Assembly (NCBI RefSeq): GCF_002775205.1
Contig: NC_036453.1
Coordinates: 7,839,103 to 7,903,102 of the forward strand
Length of the DNA stretch: 64,000 nucleotides
Source: Xiphophorus maculatus
Taxonomy: Eukaryota; Chordata; Actinopteri; Cyprinodontiformes; Poeciliidae
Reading direction: 5' to 3'
Shown here: positions 1 to 13,360 of the stretch, one piece after another
Position numbering within the stretch: position 1 is the first letter of the stretch
Layout: every line of letters starts with the position of its first letter
The notes under the pieces: model-generated
Seen by the model: only the letters and a program-made list of their open reading frames with translations
The model's database searches: none
What the model was told of the DNA's origin: nothing
Program-made: the position numbers and the translations under genes

Positions 1-2010
1 TTAAATTTGAGTCAATTTATCACTTAAAATACAACAGCCGACTCAATATTACACGAGTCAGCTGTTGTATTTTAGACTCTTCTTTGCAATTTCAATATTT
101 GACAACTGCTGGCTCTAAATTACATGACGGCAGGTCAGAAAACAACATCGACTTTGAAGCGTCTCTGGGGGAAAACAATGAAACGCTGGTTAAAGGCCAG
201 CGCCTGTTGCTGCAGGTAACGGCCATTTTCCCTGCGGTTTGATTAATCTGTTGCAAAACTCAAGACAAGACGTTTTCTTACAAAGAAACCAAATCCTGAG
301 AGAAATAGCTCCACCATGTGACCCCACCTGCATACCACTGGACTCTTACACAATATTCACAGTTACAATAATGTATTATACTGTTCAACTAATAGCTACA
401 TTTTCATATTCAGTGTTTTTAAAAAGCCTTTGCAGACGTTTTATTTGGTTGGTAATACTTAGTTGTATCAAACTAGAAAGCTGACTCATTATCTGCTTCC
501 ACTGGTTTTACTGGCGCTTTGCTCTCCTTTCCAGTTAAAGTTAAAAGTTTAAAATCTCAGCATCCACAACAGCTGTGCAGATCAGAACTTCATCCTGAAA
601 CAGCTGCTGTGGAGGAAAAGACAGGAGGTCAGAGAGACTTCAGGAGGCATAAAGTGAGTTTTAATTACAGTCAACTTGATAGAAAACCTTAAATGTTTTT
701 ATATTATACAGTAAATACAACTAAATACTCATTACTCTTTTCTTCTTTAACTGCCTCTTAAATGTGATGCATTTAATGGTTAGGCAGCTTCACAGATTTC
801 TGTTATGAATAAAGGAAGATTTATTCGCAAAATATGAAAAAGTGGAATATTACTCAATAAAATGAAAATTGACTAGATTTTACACTATTGTAAAATCTTG
901 TCAAATAAAGGTTAAATAGAGATATTTAACCTTTATTTAAGCAGGAATTATTTCCTTTTCCTACTGAAATAAAAAGTTAAATGTTGATTTTTCTCCCTTT
1001 AAAATGATAAAAAGAGTAAATACCACAAAGTTGAAATTTGTGTTTGGAAATAATTTAACCATTAAGGTTAGCAGCTGCCTTACCGCTTTATTTTACATAA
1101 ATATTATTTAATGGAGAATTCATTTGTAGTAAAGATGCACCAAAAAAAAAAAAGTTGTATTTTTAAATCCCACAGAAAAGTGAATTACCAAGATTATCTC
1201 CGTTTATGAATCAAAGAATATATGGCTAACATTTTTATCATTTTTCTTTTATTTTAAAATCTACATTCTTAGTTTGGTGCATTTAAAAATCTGATTTACT
1301 GATTTTCATCCAACAGAAATTACTCTGAGACTAAAGATAATCAGCCTTAAAATGATTTACTTCACAGTGTAGATGATCAGTTGGATGAAATGTGGAGCCT
1401 CTTTGACTCCACCGCTGACGAAACAATTAGTTTTTTTAAAGTGTTTTTTTCTATCATCTTTAAACAAATTATTTTCTCTCCATTGCAGCTTTTTACACTA
1501 AAGCTCTGATCTGCATAATCAGAGCACCTTACTGCATCATTTTCCTTCCCATCACCAGCAAACCAGCGTTTCCGCCTCTCAGCCCTCCATCCTGGTTTGT
1601 TCCTCCACTCCTGCTCTACTCAGCAATCAGCTTTTTGCTTTCCTTTAGAAACATATTTTACTCACAAAAAGCCAGAATAAATGTGAACATCAGTAGCTTT
1701 AAGGACAAATGCTGACAGTGGCAGACGGGTTTAAGGAGGTAAAACATTCGCGCTCTGCTCTGCTTCATTCTCACTCAGACATGTGGAGGAACTGAAGCCA
1801 GAAAAACAGAACAAGTTGTTCTCTCTGCGTTGTGTCTGCAGCCTTTCCACAGTCAAGTTAGCACACGGCTAATATAAACAATAAAACACATGCAACTTTT
1901 TAAGCTTTCTCTGCTCTCACTGATGCTCCTCGATTGCAAAGTGCAACAATCAAATCAAGCAAGCACTAAAGGAACGGGAAACATGCATTTAATAACTCGC
2001 TGATTATAAG
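1..2010. other. intergenic, no gene seen
   Basis: AT-rich sequence with only short chance open frames on either strand. No splice-linked coding, no RNA gene and no complete repeat could be supported. Confidence 0.5.
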
Positions 2011-2554
2011 AGGGATGTCAAACTCACTTTTATTTTTGGCCATATTGAGATTATAAAAGTCTGGTTCTGGTAAAATGTATTGATAAAACCCATTAACAAA
2101 CGTACTCCTTAAAGTTAAATACTGAACATCATTTTACATTTGTGTCATTTGGTGGTATTCATATGAAAACTACAGACGATGATTATGATGGCCACTGGGG
2201 AAAAAATAATTTGGGTTTTAATCTGAGATCAAAAGTCAGAATCTGAGAAAAATTTTAGAATTTTGACTTTTTTCCAAAATTCTAAATTTTTTTCTCAGAA
2301 ATTATTTTTCCCTGCAGAATTCTCAGAATTTTGACTTTTCTCAGAATTATAATTATTTATCTTAGAAGATTAAAGTCAGAATTTTCTTTTCTGTGGCCCT
2401 AATCATCCTCTGTTGAAAACTATTATTTGATTGATAAAATACTATTTAAGCAAACAACGGTTAGCTTCTTGGTTCGGTTTACATGTCCATCTGGGCCACA
2501 TAAAACTTTACAGTGGGCCATATTTGGCCCGTGGGCCTTGAGTTTGACACTTGG
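2011..2554. mobile_element. non-autonomous hAT-like element with 8-bp target duplication
   Basis: The ends are inverted copies (GTCAAACTCA on the left, TGAGTTTGAC on the right). They are flanked by the direct repeat attataag at 2003-2010 and 2555-2562. The 8-bp duplication and the terminal motif match hAT superfamily habits. There is no transposase frame, so it must have been moved in trans. The interior includes a string of AGAATTTTGACTTT-like words common in fish repeats. Confidence 0.75.
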
Positions 2555-2753
2555 ATTATAAGAACCATTAATCTGAAAGAATTAAACAGTCAAACTGGGG
2601 CTGTTTATTGATTTAAGAAGCTATATAGATATTAGATCATCATCTTAATGTTCCAGCTGATACATTGGAACATTAACGTATCAGTAGATTCACCATGAAT
2701 CTAGTGGAAAATGACAGATATGGTCAATCTAGGTTATGCATCTTGTCTGATAC

Positions 2754-3335
2754 TTAAAGAAGACATATTATGCAAAATTCACATTTTGAACATTTTTGTT
2801 CTTCCATTTGTGTCTCAACTGCTTCTAAAAACAAACCAAGCACTTAAAAACATTTATTGGTAATAAGTTAATGTACTAATGGCTGGAAGACGAGCCATTT
2901 CAAAAACCTTCCAGTTGTTAAGTCACATGCAATGAGCTCAGCCCGTTACCTAGCAACCCCAATGAGCCCAGCCCGTTACCTAGCAACCCCAATGAGCCCA
3001 GCCCAGTTCCCAGTTGATCTCCAGCCAGTTTGGTCAGCTGGTTTTCTTGCTGTATGGGCTGTATAATGGCTGCTGGAAAAACAAGAGTTTTGTTGTTGAC
3101 TCACCATCCAGAAACCAGTTGCTGCATTCTGGTTGGTTGTGCAGGAGGCTCCACTTCCTCTTTTCAAAGATGTACGGTTGTGTAATTGTACATCTGAGGC
3201 CCTAAAACATCTCATTCTGGAACTGATTAGACTGAAATCTCATTATCCAACAATAATTTAGTGCAAAAACTTATTGTACATGTTTGCATAGGCTGATTCT
3301 AACCTGTTTGAGGAAGCATAATAGATCACCTTTAA
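2754..3335. mobile_element. TTAA-flanked MITE (piggyBac-like)
   Basis: TTAA occurs at 2754-2757 and 3332-3335. Just inside, imperfect inverted ends read AGAAGACATATTATGC and, on the other strand, AGGTGATCTATTATGC. TTAA duplication is the hallmark of piggyBac-type transposition. The interior holds a 30-bp direct repeat (2931-3004). No transposase is present. Confidence 0.6.
2931..3004 (+). repeat. 30-bp tandem repeat, about 2.5 copies
   Basis: The unit begins AATGAGCCCAGCCCGTTACC and ends TAGCAACCCC. Two full copies and a partial third are nearly identical. It lies inside the TTAA-flanked element. Confidence 0.85.
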
Positions 3336-6300
3336 ATTTAACTTTCCTTTACGTATAAAAACTACCACTGGGATCCATTTGCAGTGGAGACTGAGGCTCC
3401 ACTGAATAGAACTATAACAAAAAGTTTATTATTCTGGTTTGTTTCAGTTGCTATACAAACTAAGAAGAAGTCAAATTAATAATGGTTATGTAAAGCATGT
3501 TTAACATCTGAGTGAACTTTTCATCCATTTTGGTCTTTAAAAGTAGATATATGATTTTGAAAAACAACAATAATTTAATTTACATAGTTTGTCCTGCAGT
3601 TTTGTTGATTGTACTACATTCAAGGTAAAGTAAAAACCTGTTCAGAGAACAAAATATTTTACAACAAATTAAATATAAAAGATTTACAAGTTATTGCCAG
3701 TGTACAACTAAAAAACATTTGGTAACCTTAGTTTGAGCAAGAACAGAGTTGAGTTTCCCTGCAACAGACAGTGAGTTTAATGTGACCAGTGCATAATATT
3801 GACTGTAGGGAGGTGCAACATGAGCAGACTCTTCAGGTGTAAATGCAATTCATATAAAAAACTATTTGTAATGCAAGTGAGCTCCTTCATTGATATTTCT
3901 TGCAATTTTATCGCTTTTCTTCATTTCCTTCAGGATCATTTTAAGCATTGCCCTAATCTATTTCCTTAACATTTGTAGCATTCAAATCAGTTTATTTTCC
4001 CAGTTTTAGCCTGAAAACTTCAATCTTTCCCATTTTCTTTCCTGCTCCACTCACAAAAAGTACAAAATCGATACATTAAATCTGAATTATGACAATCGTT
4101 TTATTTATTGTACTAACATTAAAAATGAAATTGACCATGGGGGCACAAGGAAGAGTCCATTTTGTTTCCTGAAAATGTGTTTTGCATAAAAGGCAAACCT
4201 GGACCAGACTTATGACACATTACTGTCAGTATTTTTATTTCCAGAGCTCAGCTTTATTTTCCTCCGTTTCTCCTCCAGTGCAGAACAGACACTTTGTGAC
4301 TCATTAATCACAGAAACACTCGCTCTTCTCTCCTTGACCTATAAATTAAGTTTTCTCCCTCAGGTTTAAAACTTGATGAAACAACAATTTTTGCCTTGCA
4401 AAATTCTTTCAAGGACTTTTGAATTTTCTAATGAAGCGTTTGCTGGAGTCCTCAGTACTAACTCCAGTTGCTGAAGTAAGATTTATCGATCGCTCCCTTC
4501 TTCTACAAAACTCCGACGGTTTTCATCCTTTTGCCTCTTGAATCCAAATCATTCAGTGAAAGCAGAGCTGCACAGAATCGCCTCTCCTGCTGTCGTATTT
4601 GTCCTTATGAAGGTGTTCAGGTTTCTGCTGTCATCCATTTCTCCTCCACTCCGCATCGGTTCTTCAATACAATAATATGAATGTTGCAGGAGTTAATCTT
4701 CTGTATTCTTTGTTTCAAAGAATGTTGTGCCATTTGTGAATAGCAAAGAGAACTATTGAACATATATGAAAAAGAAGAGCTATTTTAAATTATTTTTGGC
4801 TTTTTTTGCTATATTTATTTTATTGTATTAGAATCTTATTTGTAGGAGGGAAACAAAAAATCAAAAACTGTATTTTTCATTAGTGCAAAAAACCTATTTT
4901 CTTCCTTTTTGTACAATTTCAATGTTTTAAGCGAGACTTTAAAAAGCAATATGATGATGATGACAATGTTTCCTGTGACTGTAACTGCATGCTGTTTGTG
5001 TTGCCTTAATAATGGCTGCATCCCACTATGTCCAACCCTTCTGCTGTCCTTTCCTCAAAAATCAACCCAACCTCCAAAAGGATTTCCAGTCCCATCTGAT
5101 CTAGTCCAGACCAGTCCAATCCAGTCCAGTGCAGTCAATAAAGCAGTGCTTTCTGTGTACACAAAACTCTCTGCCTCTCTTTTCATCACACTCATTCCTC
5201 ATCATTCAACATTCATTATATTCTAAATTATGTTTAGTTCTGCAGCATTGATAAAAACTAACGCACCAAATTTTATGTTATGATTTTATTTGTATTGATT
5301 TTTGGGGTCAGAAACGTTTTGCAGCACTCAGTTCTCATGAGTGAAAGTTAAACGTGTCCAGACCCAGTTGGTCGGATTGACAAACTGTAAATACTGAAGT
5401 CTATTATCTAATAGAGATGCAGAAATCATTTAAATTTGAACTGATCTTTGCTCAGATCAGTTCAATAACTAAACTTAATAGACTTAATAACTTGGACTAA
5501 TAACTAAAGTAGGAATGATATTTAAATAGTATGACTATAAGTTTTCCACAGATTAGCTCTTTAGTTTTTATTTTCTCCTCAGATGAAACAATCAGGCTGC
5601 AAGTTACTGTCAACAACTCCGTTTATGTACAGAAACCTGAGTCTGCAGGTGGGAACGAAGCTGGAGGAGTTGGATCGACTGAAGTGGCACCAAACCAAAA
5701 ACATGAAAGAGCAAGTCTCCATTTCCATTTACAGTGTCTATAATGAAAACACGAGACCATCAAAATCAAAATGTCCAAACAGAGACATTAAACAGGAATG
5801 ACAAACAGTTCTTCAATTAAAAACTCTTCTGTTCACCACAGCTGCTGCTGAAACAAAGAATCTCAGTAAAGTTTCATTAAGGCCCTAGAAGTTCAATCAT
5901 AATTTAGCTCATTAATCAAATTTTCAGCCGCCGTTGGAAACTCCAATGTTAGCTGAACAGTTTTCCTCTGCAGTTATTTGGGGTGAAAACAGGCCAGAGT
6001 GAAAGTTACTGATGCAAAACAGTATTTTAATTCCAGTCATAAAACAAACTTTTCTACTTCAAACGTTGTTTACCAGATTCAGTTTTCTAGATTTGTTCAA
6101 ATTATGAAATGTTTTGCTCTCAGATTTTCTGAATTCTTTAATTGTAGCCTGGTTTTATTTCCCATCCACTAATTCATGAAACAGCAACACTCAAGTTCAC
6201 TTTTTTCTGGTTCTGTTACATTTTCTTAAATCTGAGTCATTTATTTTGCTTCAATAAAATTTTTTTGTTTGTTTCTGAGTCAGTAGCCAATTAAGAAGCA

Positions 6301-6430
6301 CTGGATCCCATTAATGTTGGTTTTGGGTAAAAGTCACTGAACAGATGTTTTCCAGTTCACTATAAAACCAGACTTTGGTGCACCTGACTTTAATTTCTTA
6401 AACAGGACTAAAATTCATCAAAAGTTGATG
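3336..6430. other. intergenic; possible 3' end signal near 5.14 kb
   Basis: No coding gene found. A plus-strand AATAAA at about 5137 follows a C/T-rich stretch with fair exon-like composition. It could be the tail of a transcript or of a retroelement. The rest is AT-rich with scattered short repeats. Confidence 0.3.
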
Positions 6431-6440
6431 CAGCACTATA

Positions 6441-6462
6441 AATATATATATACACATATATA

Positions 6463-6516
<54 letters not shown>
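6441..6516. repeat. (TA)n microsatellite
   Basis: An uninterrupted or nearly uninterrupted TA dinucleotide tract preceded by short imperfect TA/CA words. Confidence 0.95.
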
Positions 6517-6518
<2 letters not shown>

Positions 6519-7439
6519 CAAAAACATTTGAATGCATTTCTTTTAATAAGGCAAATGTGCAAAATCTTTTTTAATTTGGGGGGATATGTTATTTTAATTA
6601 TTGCATGATAAGTTTATTGTTTAACAGGTAAAATTAGATTTCAAATTGTTGTGACTTGAAAATTTTGGTCCATGTAACAAAAAGCTGACCCTTTTTTTCA
6701 AACCATCAGATTATGCAGGAAGCCAGATCCTAAAATCCTGCCGTCATTCAGCTAATTTAAAAACTGTTTCAGGAAGACGTTGCAACCAAACAAAACGTTT
6801 AAATCTAGTGACGTTTTGACTGAATAAAACTGAGGCTAGACTAGTAGCCAGAAGTTAAAATGAAAAAGCAGAGAAAACTAAATCAGCCTAAAGGCATTTA
6901 GGATATTCAAGTTAAGTAGATAAATATTAAATGACTACTGAAGTCGATCTGCAGCACTATGAAATCCAGCTGCCAACACATTATGCAAACAGTTTACTGC
7001 TCTTCATTGATTCCTCAACAAATTGTCGGACTAATTAACTTCCAGCACAGAGCCGTTAAATGGCTGCCGTTTCCTTCTGCCACCAATGTGTCACATCGGG
7101 GAGGAAACCGTTGGCTAACTCCTCTTCTCATACAGGACAGCACTAATTGGCAGCCCTGATTGACCAAAGTGAAACCTCCAAGCTGAGCAGCAGACTAAAG
7201 TCATTTGTATTCCCCACTGAGACACGAGTGGAAAAACTGAGGAGGAGGAAGTGAAGCTCCAGGTTTAGCTGTTTAAAGACGGATCCTTTATGTTACAGTA
7301 GAACCGTTAATTCATGCATAGTGAGGCCTGACTGCATGTCAACAGGACAAAATAAATGACTACCTGTGCAATCCATAAATATAATATATGGATTTAATTC
7401 ATCACCCTAAATACGTTCATCAATAAAACCTTCAATAGA
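6517..7439. other. intergenic, nothing recognised
   Basis: AT-rich, with one 66-codon chance frame. No splice signals link it to anything. Confidence 0.4.
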
Positions 7440-8037
7440 CAAAAAAGTGACACATTTTTTGCCGTTAATTTGTATTTGTGTACAAACTCAAAATCTCAAA
7501 CTCAAAGATTAAAACTCACAGCATCATATTGTTGCTATGGTAACAGTTTAACTATGAATATTCTTCTTTGAAATTTTCCAATGTAAACTTGCCAGCTCCT
7601 TAAAATCTTGCATATAAATGTTAAACCATTTAAAATCTTTTAATTTATGCTGAAACCATTAAATCAAATTTAGCAGCATTGATCATCTCAATAAACAAAT
7701 ATTACATTTATGTATCTGTGTTAAAATATGATCATTTATGGCCCCTGAAGCCCTGAGGGCCTCATGGAGCCGCCGACTTCATTTGGATTAAACAGAAGTT
7801 CAAATAATTGATATTCATTTTAATTGTATTTTTTAATTTGTTGTTTTTAGACTAGTTCTGGGTTTAGGTAGCGTTTCACTGTCTATGTTTTCCCATAACA
7901 TGAAATTACCCAGTAATACTTTTATATTTCCTGTCTACTTAACATCTTTTACTACAAAAACACGGTGGACCAGCGGTGGACGCCTCGGCGCGCCGACCGC
8001 CGGGCTCAGCAGGTTTACTGGGGGAAACTCTGGACTA
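7440..8037 (-). mobile_element. fragment of the transposon family seen intact at 29.05-30.05 kb
   Basis: The stretch is, in reverse orientation, similar to 29.05-29.57 kb. It shares the words CATAACATG and CAGTAATA near TTCTGGGTTTA, and the GGGCCTCATGGAGCCGCCGA block. It ends in GGGGGAAACTCTGG, close to the CAGGGTTTCCCCC terminus of the longer copy. Confidence 0.65.
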
Positions 8038-8066
8038 TAACATCTTCAATAAGGAAATATATTTAT

Positions 8067-8240
8067 AGGCCTATTGCAGTAAATCAGTTAACTGCATGAT
8101 AAATTAAAATGAGCTCAATAATTTAAATTTGCATGATTTATCTTTTATCATCCAGTTTTTGGTAGAAAGAGAAAGAAATCACTGAGCTCATTTTAATTTA
8201 TCATGAGATTCATTGATTTATTGCTTATTGAAACAGGCCT
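8067..8240. mobile_element. small palindromic MITE
   Basis: The two halves are inverted copies: AGGCCTATTGCAGTAAATCA at the left and its near complement at the right, both carrying TGATAAATTAAAATGAGCTC. Related sequence recurs at about 35.95-36.05 kb and inside other repeats in sec24a introns. Confidence 0.65.
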
Positions 8241-10768
8241 GTAAGTTTCTGATGAAAATCAGAGTTGATTAAAAAAAACCTTTCCAATTATTCTGGACTT
8301 GCTGCTTTGAGTTATTTACTCCAGTTTTGTCTTTATCATCTTCGGCTCTGTGAAACCAAGACAAACAACTTTCTGACACTTGTCTCATCAATTTCTAAAT
8401 TAACTCACTGGGTATATAAATGTCAGCTTAACTGATAAATAATATTTAGCTGAATGTAAGCCTCTTTATCCACCAGTTTCCACTGATCCCAGTAGATTTC
8501 TCTGCTGTTGTGGCGTTTCAGTCAATCAGGCTCAGATTTGAACGCCGCGGGGAAACGGAGTCAGTCAAAAACGAATCTAATGAATTATTCTTTTTAAAAA
8601 CGACTCGCTGCTGCTGCTGCTTCTACACTTCAAATATTAGACAAAAGATTCTACAGATGTGGTTGATAAAGATGACTAACATTAGTAAACTGTGGGTGAA
8701 AAACACAATTATGTTTGTTATGAGCATAAAGTAAATTAGCGGTTATCTGAAGCTGCCTGTGAAGATCTGAGGTTTAGTCACGGCTCCCTGAGCAGCTAAA
8801 GCTTCATAACAGCCTTGAATATCATTCAGCCTGCCAGACAAAACATCACAAAGATTTTTACCAAGGAGAAAAATGAAACTGAGAAACCAGCTGCATGAAT
8901 CTCTCCAGGTGTCTCTGGTTTAACTCCAGGTTGTGTTTTCATGTCAGCGAGGGATTCACACACTGAATCTGTTCGACCCCTGAGGATGAGCTCACACTGA
9001 GAGGTGAAAGGTCAATGGACTTACACTGGAAAACAGACTAGAGGCAAAAATATAACAGAAAATAATGTTTTATTGGACTAATTAATCATTGTTTTATTTA
9101 TTAACTGAATGTTCTGGCGTCATGTACTTCCCAATATTTTAGCATTTTTATAAAATGATAGTTTTATAAAACTTGCTCATTAGACTAAAACTTATTCCGA
9201 TGTTTCTCCCGGGATGAATGCAACACAAACATGAGCAGATATGGCTCTGAAAATAACCATTATTTTAGTAAGCTGTTATTCTGACGGTTAATCCCATAAA
9301 AAATTGGCACATTTATACAATTTTACAAATACATTATGCAAAAAACAATTTAAATAAGAAAATAAACATTTTGACTAAAATGCAAAGAACTGGGTCAAAT
9401 TAGAAGGAGTTTTGGCTGACAGTGATTTTATTTGAAACAGTTTTGACTTATTTTCTGTTCAGAGCGAAGCGTCTTTTCAGATCAAATGTTTTTCCTTCTT
9501 TAATCCAGACAACATGAAACGTTAATATACAGAGTTGAAGAGCTGATCAAATAAAATCCTTCAATTAAGACGACCATTAATCACATTTTGTTACTGTGAG
9601 CAGCACACAAAATGTTTGTTTTATGTTTTCCTTCAGAAAAACAAATATGATTCGTAATACATATTTCTAATTTAGATGACTAATATTTTGATCATTTAAC
9701 AACTTTTAAATGATGGCAGTAAACGTGAGGCGCCTTCCTGTGCTGCCCCCTGGTGGTGATGCTTCTTCACTGCATCCAGAGGAATCTGAAAATGTTCCTT
9801 CAGACTAAAATATGAGCAGATATAATACAGTTTTGGTGCTTATGAAAGTGTGCAACAACTGGACAAACAAGGTAAGGCATACAAATAAACATTGCATTAA
9901 CATACAACTCCTTTTAACTTTTCTAAGTTCTGTCAAATCTAAGGTGAAAGTACTGATGCTGTTACACAAGTTACACTGAATAACTGAGCTGGAGTAAAAT
10001 ACAACACTTATCTTGAAATGAAAGTAGAGTTTTATTTTTTAATCTATAGTAACCAAATATAAGGTTTTATTACATCAAGATCTCTTTATTTTGGGGGGAC
10101 ATCATCATGAGGTCTAAGCCAAACAGCTTTTTCTAAAACCAGGATATTCCTAATTCCATTTTCTGTTACAATAACTGATCACTTTGAAAAACTTGCCACT
10201 AATTTTAGTCACTTGCTAGATGTGGAAATAAAAAGAAAAACAGGCAATAGTTTTCCTAAATTCAAACCGTTAACAGTTTTTAAAAAAACACCAACAAGTT
10301 TGTTTCTGGTGCAGCTTCAGGCTTTCCACAACTTTTAGTCACAAATTAAACAGCCTTTCGGTTTTAACAATACGTTACTGAAACAAAAACAGAGCAGGTG
10401 TTTTAAAATGCTTGCTTTGAATGATTTAAGTTAGTTTTCTGATTAGCAGTTAAACCTGGCAACTCAGTTAATGAGGTAAATAATTATGTTTTTACATTCA
10501 AAGCAATGTGTGTGTAAAAAATTGCTTAAGTTATGTTTTATTTTATATATTAAAATAAAACATCTTAGTTAAATATACTGTGTTTTTTATTCAAAAATAA
10601 ATATTCACAACTGGTCAATATCAAGCAACCATCAACCGAAGCTGGACAGCAGGAAACAGTTGACCAAGTTTAACGACAAAGGAGATGAGGAAAATGAAAA
10701 TATTTAACTCTGCTGAAGAAATCGACTGTACTTTATATGCTGATATTGTTTGTAAAATCAAACGCCAG
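8241..10768. other. intergenic, with a CTCF-like motif
   Basis: No gene is supported. A reverse-strand CTCF-like match, GCTGCCCCCTGGTGG, lies at 9742-9756. The rest is AT-rich with chance short frames. Confidence 0.35.
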
Positions 10769-11640
10769 AAGATAAGATAAGATAAGATTTATTGTCATTG
10801 TCATCAACAGATTACAGATTGAGATTTGCTCGACTCGAGTTAAGATGCAGGTTATGTGTATATACATAATATACCAAGATAAAGACATGAATAGTACAAA
10901 ATGAGAAATAAATAGACATCAGAAGATGGTTGCAGCACCTGGAGGTGTCGCAACAGAATTGACATTTTTAACAAAGTGGTGTCAAGAGCAGAAGTTCTTA
11001 TGCCTTTGAATTTAGTGCCATGATTGCCATCGGGTAAAAACTGTGTTTTAGGCGATTTGTCCTGGTTTTTAGTGGGGAGGGGGCAGCCTATGGTTCTCTC
11101 TGCTGCCCTAACAACCCTCTGGAGCGCCTTCTTGTCCGCGGATGTGCTGCTGCCGTACCAGACACACAGACCGTACGTGAGCACACTCTCTATGGAGCAG
11201 TGATAGACGGCCTGCAGCAGGTCTGAGGGGAGACCGTTCTTCTTGAGTATTCTCAGAAAGTACAGTCTCTGCTGTGCCTTCTTCAACAGCTCCTTGGTGT
11301 TGGTGCTCCAGGTTAGCTTGTCCTCCAACTCCATGCCCAGAAACCTGAACACTGGGACCCTCTCCACACAGGTCCCACTGATGGTGAGAGGCTGGATGTC
11401 CGTTTTGTTCTTCCTGAAGTCGATCACCAGCTCCTTTGTTTTGGAGGTGTTGAGGAGCAGGTTATTGACTTTGCACCACTCTGACAGCCGCTTCACCTCA
11501 TCCCTGTACTCCAGCTCCCCCTTCCCACCTGAGATGAGACCAACAACAGTCGTGTCATCTGCAAACTTTATGATCTTGTTGCTGAGGAGGTTGGAGACAC
11601 AGTCATGAGTGTAGAGGGTGTAGAGAAGTGGGCTGAGAAG
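10769..11640 (-). mobile_element. 5'-truncated LINE remnant with reverse-transcriptase C-terminal part
   Basis: Read on the minus strand, an open frame from about 11640 includes IIKFADDTTVVG (the FADD catalytic motif at 11554-11565). It continues through KELVIDFRKNK, FRFLGMELEDKLTW, KKAQQRLYFLRILKKN and ALQRVVRAAERTIG, typical of the thumb and C-terminal part of fish Rex1/L2-type LINEs. The frame then degrades around 11.05 kb. The 3' tail is an AATAAATC plus (TTATC)n microsatellite at 10769-10795. The 5' two thirds of the element (endonuclease, RT fingers) are absent, so it is dead on arrival. Confidence 0.85.
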
Positions 11641-12853
11641 ATTTACTCAAAACAAAGCAAATGTTTCAAAGATGGTCCACAAGTTAGCAAACGTAGCCAA
11701 CAAACACGTAGCTACATCCTCAGTTACTGTGGAAAATCAGAACCTCTTATTCATTTAAATTAGACCTCAAATCGTCCTGAAACTATTTTTTATGTACTAA
11801 AATAGAAAATTTTTATATATATATGGTCTTATGAAAAATTAGTATAACAGCACAGCAGACCAACCTTGATGATTTTTAGCTTTAATCAACAGTTGTTAAC
11901 CTCACCTGACAAGCTTAGAGGAAACTGAAATACCGCCTCTGGCCACAACGCGAGTGTACATTGGTTAAGGTGGAAAACCGAGGAGGCGCTGTTCCATTTA
12001 ATTAAAAATAGTTTATATCGGGTAATATTACAGTTTTTAACAGACAAACAGATTTCTGACTCAGTATTCTGAGATTTAAGCCAAAATTCTGTCTATTTCC
12101 TTAGAAATCGGACTTAAAATTAGAATTTAATTTTCTGGTAATTCTGAGGTTAAAATCAAAATTCCAAGGAAAAAATGCATTTCTAAAGTGAAGCAGTAAA
12201 GCATACATTATATAAACAGATTTTTTTCTTTTACTGTATTTGCATAATTTATTGACCAACTCTACATTATAATTTTATCATCATCATCTTTTCATGGTCT
12301 GTAATAAAATTAAACAAAAAAAAAAAGAAGCCAGGTTTCAATTTAGACAAAAACTTTAGAAAGCACTCAAATTTATACAATCAGTTTAAAGAGAAGAATG
12401 TTAAACAGAGAAATGAAGGTAGTGACAGGCTTGAGATGCACAGTACGGATCCGATTTCCGTTCTCATGAGGATTTAATTGAGGCCAAATTCCCCCTAATC
12501 TGAGATCAGATCTGGCTCATCTGAGCAGACGAAGCAAAGTGACAAACCAAATATTTCCTGTTATGTTTATGAAGCTGAGCTGCCACTCTGCTTCAGAGGA
12601 CCGCTTGTTCTGTTTCATCTCTACGCTGCAGCACATCCAAACTGATTTGGTTTATTATTCTTTCTGAAAACACCAACTTATGAGTAATTAAAAATACAGA
12701 AAAAAAACTAAATATAGAAAAGCCCCTTTGAAGCCAGCTCAGAGTTTTTATATATATTTAAAAAAATCTAATCTGCACTATTGCTGTCAGCCGTAACATT
12801 TATCTGCTTTAAGATAATAAAGCACGGCGTATGAATGAAAATATTGTTACAGG
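11641..12853. other. intergenic, nothing recognised
   Basis: AT-rich non-coding sequence. It contains AGAATT/TCTGAG word clusters like those at 2.2-2.4 kb and 27.2-27.3 kb, suggesting old repeat DNA. Confidence 0.35.
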
Positions 12854-13360
12854 CAGAGTTGGGTAGTAACTAGTTACATTTACTTGGGTAACGTTTGAAA
12901 ATTTGTACTTTGAGCAGCATTTTTACTATGCTGTACTTTTAACTTTTACTTGACTGATTTTATTATAAAGTATTTTTACTCTTGAGTTAAATTTCTGGAT
13001 TTTCTTCCCACTGAATGAAAAACAAACATGTTTTAACTCACCAGACTCAGACGAACCTGCAGCTTCTGTTAAAGTTTAACACATTTTTTTATTGACAGAA
13101 ACTGATTGGGAAACATTTTAGTTTTGCTTGATTTTGTTATTTATATGAATTATTGTCATTTTGGTCCTTAAAAATGTCCACTTAACTTTTGGGTCCATCT
13201 GGTGTAATTTTTAAATATTAAGTGATTGATAATTCAATCAATCAGTCACTTAGGACTTGAGTAGACCTTTTAAAAAATACTTCTCCACTCAAGTAATTTT
13301 AGTGTTAGTAAATCTTGAAGTAGTTCAACTCTTTAGTATTTTTGGATACCCTAACCTCTG
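12854..13360. mobile_element. hAT-like element with 8-bp target duplication
   Basis: It begins CAGAGTTGGGTAGTAAC and ends GGATACCCTAACCTCTG, imperfect inverted ends. It is flanked by gttacagg (12846-12853) and cttacagg (13361-13368), a 7 of 8 match consistent with a hAT duplication. The same family occurs at 28.69-30.40 kb (reverse orientation, with nested insertions) and 41.63-41.85 kb (fragment). No transposase is present. Confidence 0.75.

Noticed and set aside
5130-5170. AATAAA as the end of a protein-coding gene on the left edge
   Set aside because: No coding exon was found upstream in the window, so a gene cannot be called from the signal alone.
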